Shown piece by piece: positions 63,531-64,000 of a stretch of 64,000 nucleotides of DNA (its first letter is position 1; every line of letters starts with the position of its first letter). A program made the position numbers and the translations under genes. The stretch is from assembly GCA_963519845.1 (NCBI GenBank), contig CAUQNX010000012.1, forward strand, positions 73,230 to 137,229, given 5' to 3'. This DNA comes from Moellerella sp963519845 (GTDB lineage: Bacteria; Pseudomonadota; Gammaproteobacteria; Enterobacterales; Enterobacteriaceae). Below the pieces are notes generated by a model. The model was given only the letters and a program-made list of their open reading frames with translations, did no database searches and had not been told where the DNA came from.

Positions 63531-63722
63531 ATGATGAATTGTCCTCGCTGTTTTCACACCGCCTATACACGCAGCTCGCAACAAATCTCGCCCGAAATTA
63601 AAGAACGCTATAACCAATGTCAGAATATTAATTGTGGTGCGACCTTTATTAGCCATGAGACGGTGACAAGATTTATTAGTCAGCCTGAGAGAATAGATCC
63701 GGTTGAACTCCATGCAAAATAG
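63531..63722 (+). CDS. ogr: Ogr/Delta-type late gene activator, right copy
   Basis: 63 residues (MMNCPRCFHTAYTRS); an in-frame ATG at 63507 would add 8 residues not shared with the left copy. Zinc cysteines CPRC and CQNINC as in P2 Ogr and P4 Delta. It activates late promoters at TGT-N12-ACA sites, one of which is found between P and O. Placed next to att, as in P2. Confidence 0.9.
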   Translation: MMNCPRCFHTAYTRSSQQISPEIKERYNQCQNINCGATFISHETVTRFISQPERIDPVELHAK

Positions 63723-63886
63723 ATCACAGAAAGTGGCATTTGTGATTTAGTTAAGTTTCGTGATGAACATCACATTCGGATATATTGGAAAAGCATGAGA
63801 AAGCATACTGGTTAAATACCCAGTGTCGCCACTCTGTCGCCATTTCTGTCGCCACTTTGCCTTTTCGATGACAGATTTTAGATGCA

Positions 63887-63913
63887 AAAAAGCCACCTTG
63901 AAGGTGGCTTTTT
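63887..63913. terminator. Terminator after right ogr copy
   Basis: AAAAAGCCACC / GGTGGCTTTTT, an 11-bp stem with a 5-nt loop and T-run, the same as at 36252-36278. Confidence 0.88.
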
Positions 63914-63952
63914 CTTTCTCTAACTCACTGATTTAACAGTCAAGTTTTTATA

Positions 63953-64000
63953 TGGTGCCCAGGGCGGGACTTGAACCCGCACAGCCTTACAGCCGAGGGA
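63953..64000 (-). tRNA. leu tRNA: tRNA-Leu, 3' part (continues beyond the window)
   Basis: On the minus strand the last 48 bases read ...TCCCTCGGC, a variable arm, the T-arm GCGGGTTCAAGTCCCGC, then CCTGGGCACCA with encoded CCA. This matches bacterial tRNA-Leu, probably anticodon UAA; the anticodon itself is outside the window. It is the insertion site of the P2-like element. Confidence 0.85.

Larger units (their letters stand above)
36318..63977. mobile_element. Degraded P2-like prophage with large cargo region at tRNA-Leu
   Basis: Bounded by tRNA-Leu 3'-end repeats. 54.6-63.9 kb has P2 order: cos-like site, cargo, Q and P (leftward), O, N, M, holin, endolysin, spanins (rightward), then a C4-like RNA locus and ogr next to att. 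Integrase, C repressor, cox, B, A, L, X and all tail genes are not found. 36.4-54.6 kb, where early genes would be, is filled with unrelated accessory genes and relics. It cannot be a self-sufficient phage. Confidence 0.78.

Overview
The window is AT-rich enterobacterial DNA. Gene content (Tc toxin complex, glutathionylspermidine synthetase/amidase, CDP-diacylglycerol pyrophosphatase, P2-like prophage genes, umuDC, hipBA, symE) fits the Morganellaceae or a close relative (Proteus, Providencia, Arsenophonus, Photorhabdus type). The exact genus is an inference. A few patches are clearly GC-richer and look foreign (rlmF at 38.6-39.6 kb, a capsid fragment at 50.7-51.2 kb).

Layout. 1-2.9 kb: 3' part of a subtilisin-type autotransporter. 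3.0-4.8 kb: gsp. 5.1-6.3 kb: a small membrane protein, a tRNA-like relic with its own terminator, and AT-rich spacer. 6.3-27.0 kb (all minus strand): a Tc insecticidal toxin operon read right to left. It starts with a separate 103-residue ORF resembling the missing N-terminus of TcA, followed by two tandem TcA genes, one TcB and one TcC with a variable C-terminal domain. Just upstream of it, in the same orientation, lies a stand-alone lambdoid Q-type antiterminator (27.3-28.1 kb), with an intrinsic terminator between it and the toxin genes. A helix-turn-helix protein is divergent from Q. 28.6-35.7 kb: ordinary accessory or core genes (fatty acid hydroxylase family, glycosyltransferase, Sel1 protein, cdh, a LysR regulator divergent from a YdcZ/DUF606 transporter pair).

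35.8-64.0 kb: integration site of P2-like elements at a tRNA-Leu gene. The tRNA 3' end is at 63953-64000. A truncated copy of its last bases lies at 36318-36340. Each copy is preceded by an ogr gene and a terminator, so the arrangement looks like the relic of one P2-like prophage (left) in tandem with a second. The second keeps a cos-like site, Q-P-O-N-M packaging and capsid genes, holin, endolysin and spanins, a C4/CI-type antisense RNA locus and ogr. I see no int, repressor, replication A, L or tail genes. Between 36.3 and 54.6 kb the early region is replaced by a patchwork: PD-(D/E)XK nuclease-like genes, rlmF between inverted repeats, a long Sel1 protein, a serine recombinase relic, two inverted IS6 relics around a CdiA/FHA fragment and a lipoprotein gene, two symE-like toxins, SOS-controlled umuDC, an Abi_C family gene, a frameshifted toxin-antitoxin pair, and hipBA with an array of operators.

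How it works together (inference): the Tc genes encode a complete A-B-C toxin. A Q-type antiterminator beside it suggests phage-style late control. The prophage relic keeps enough genes for DNA packaging, capsid and lysis but not for tails or integration. The patchwork zone combines stress, toxin-antitoxin and defence functions typical of a prophage cargo hotspot that has since decayed.
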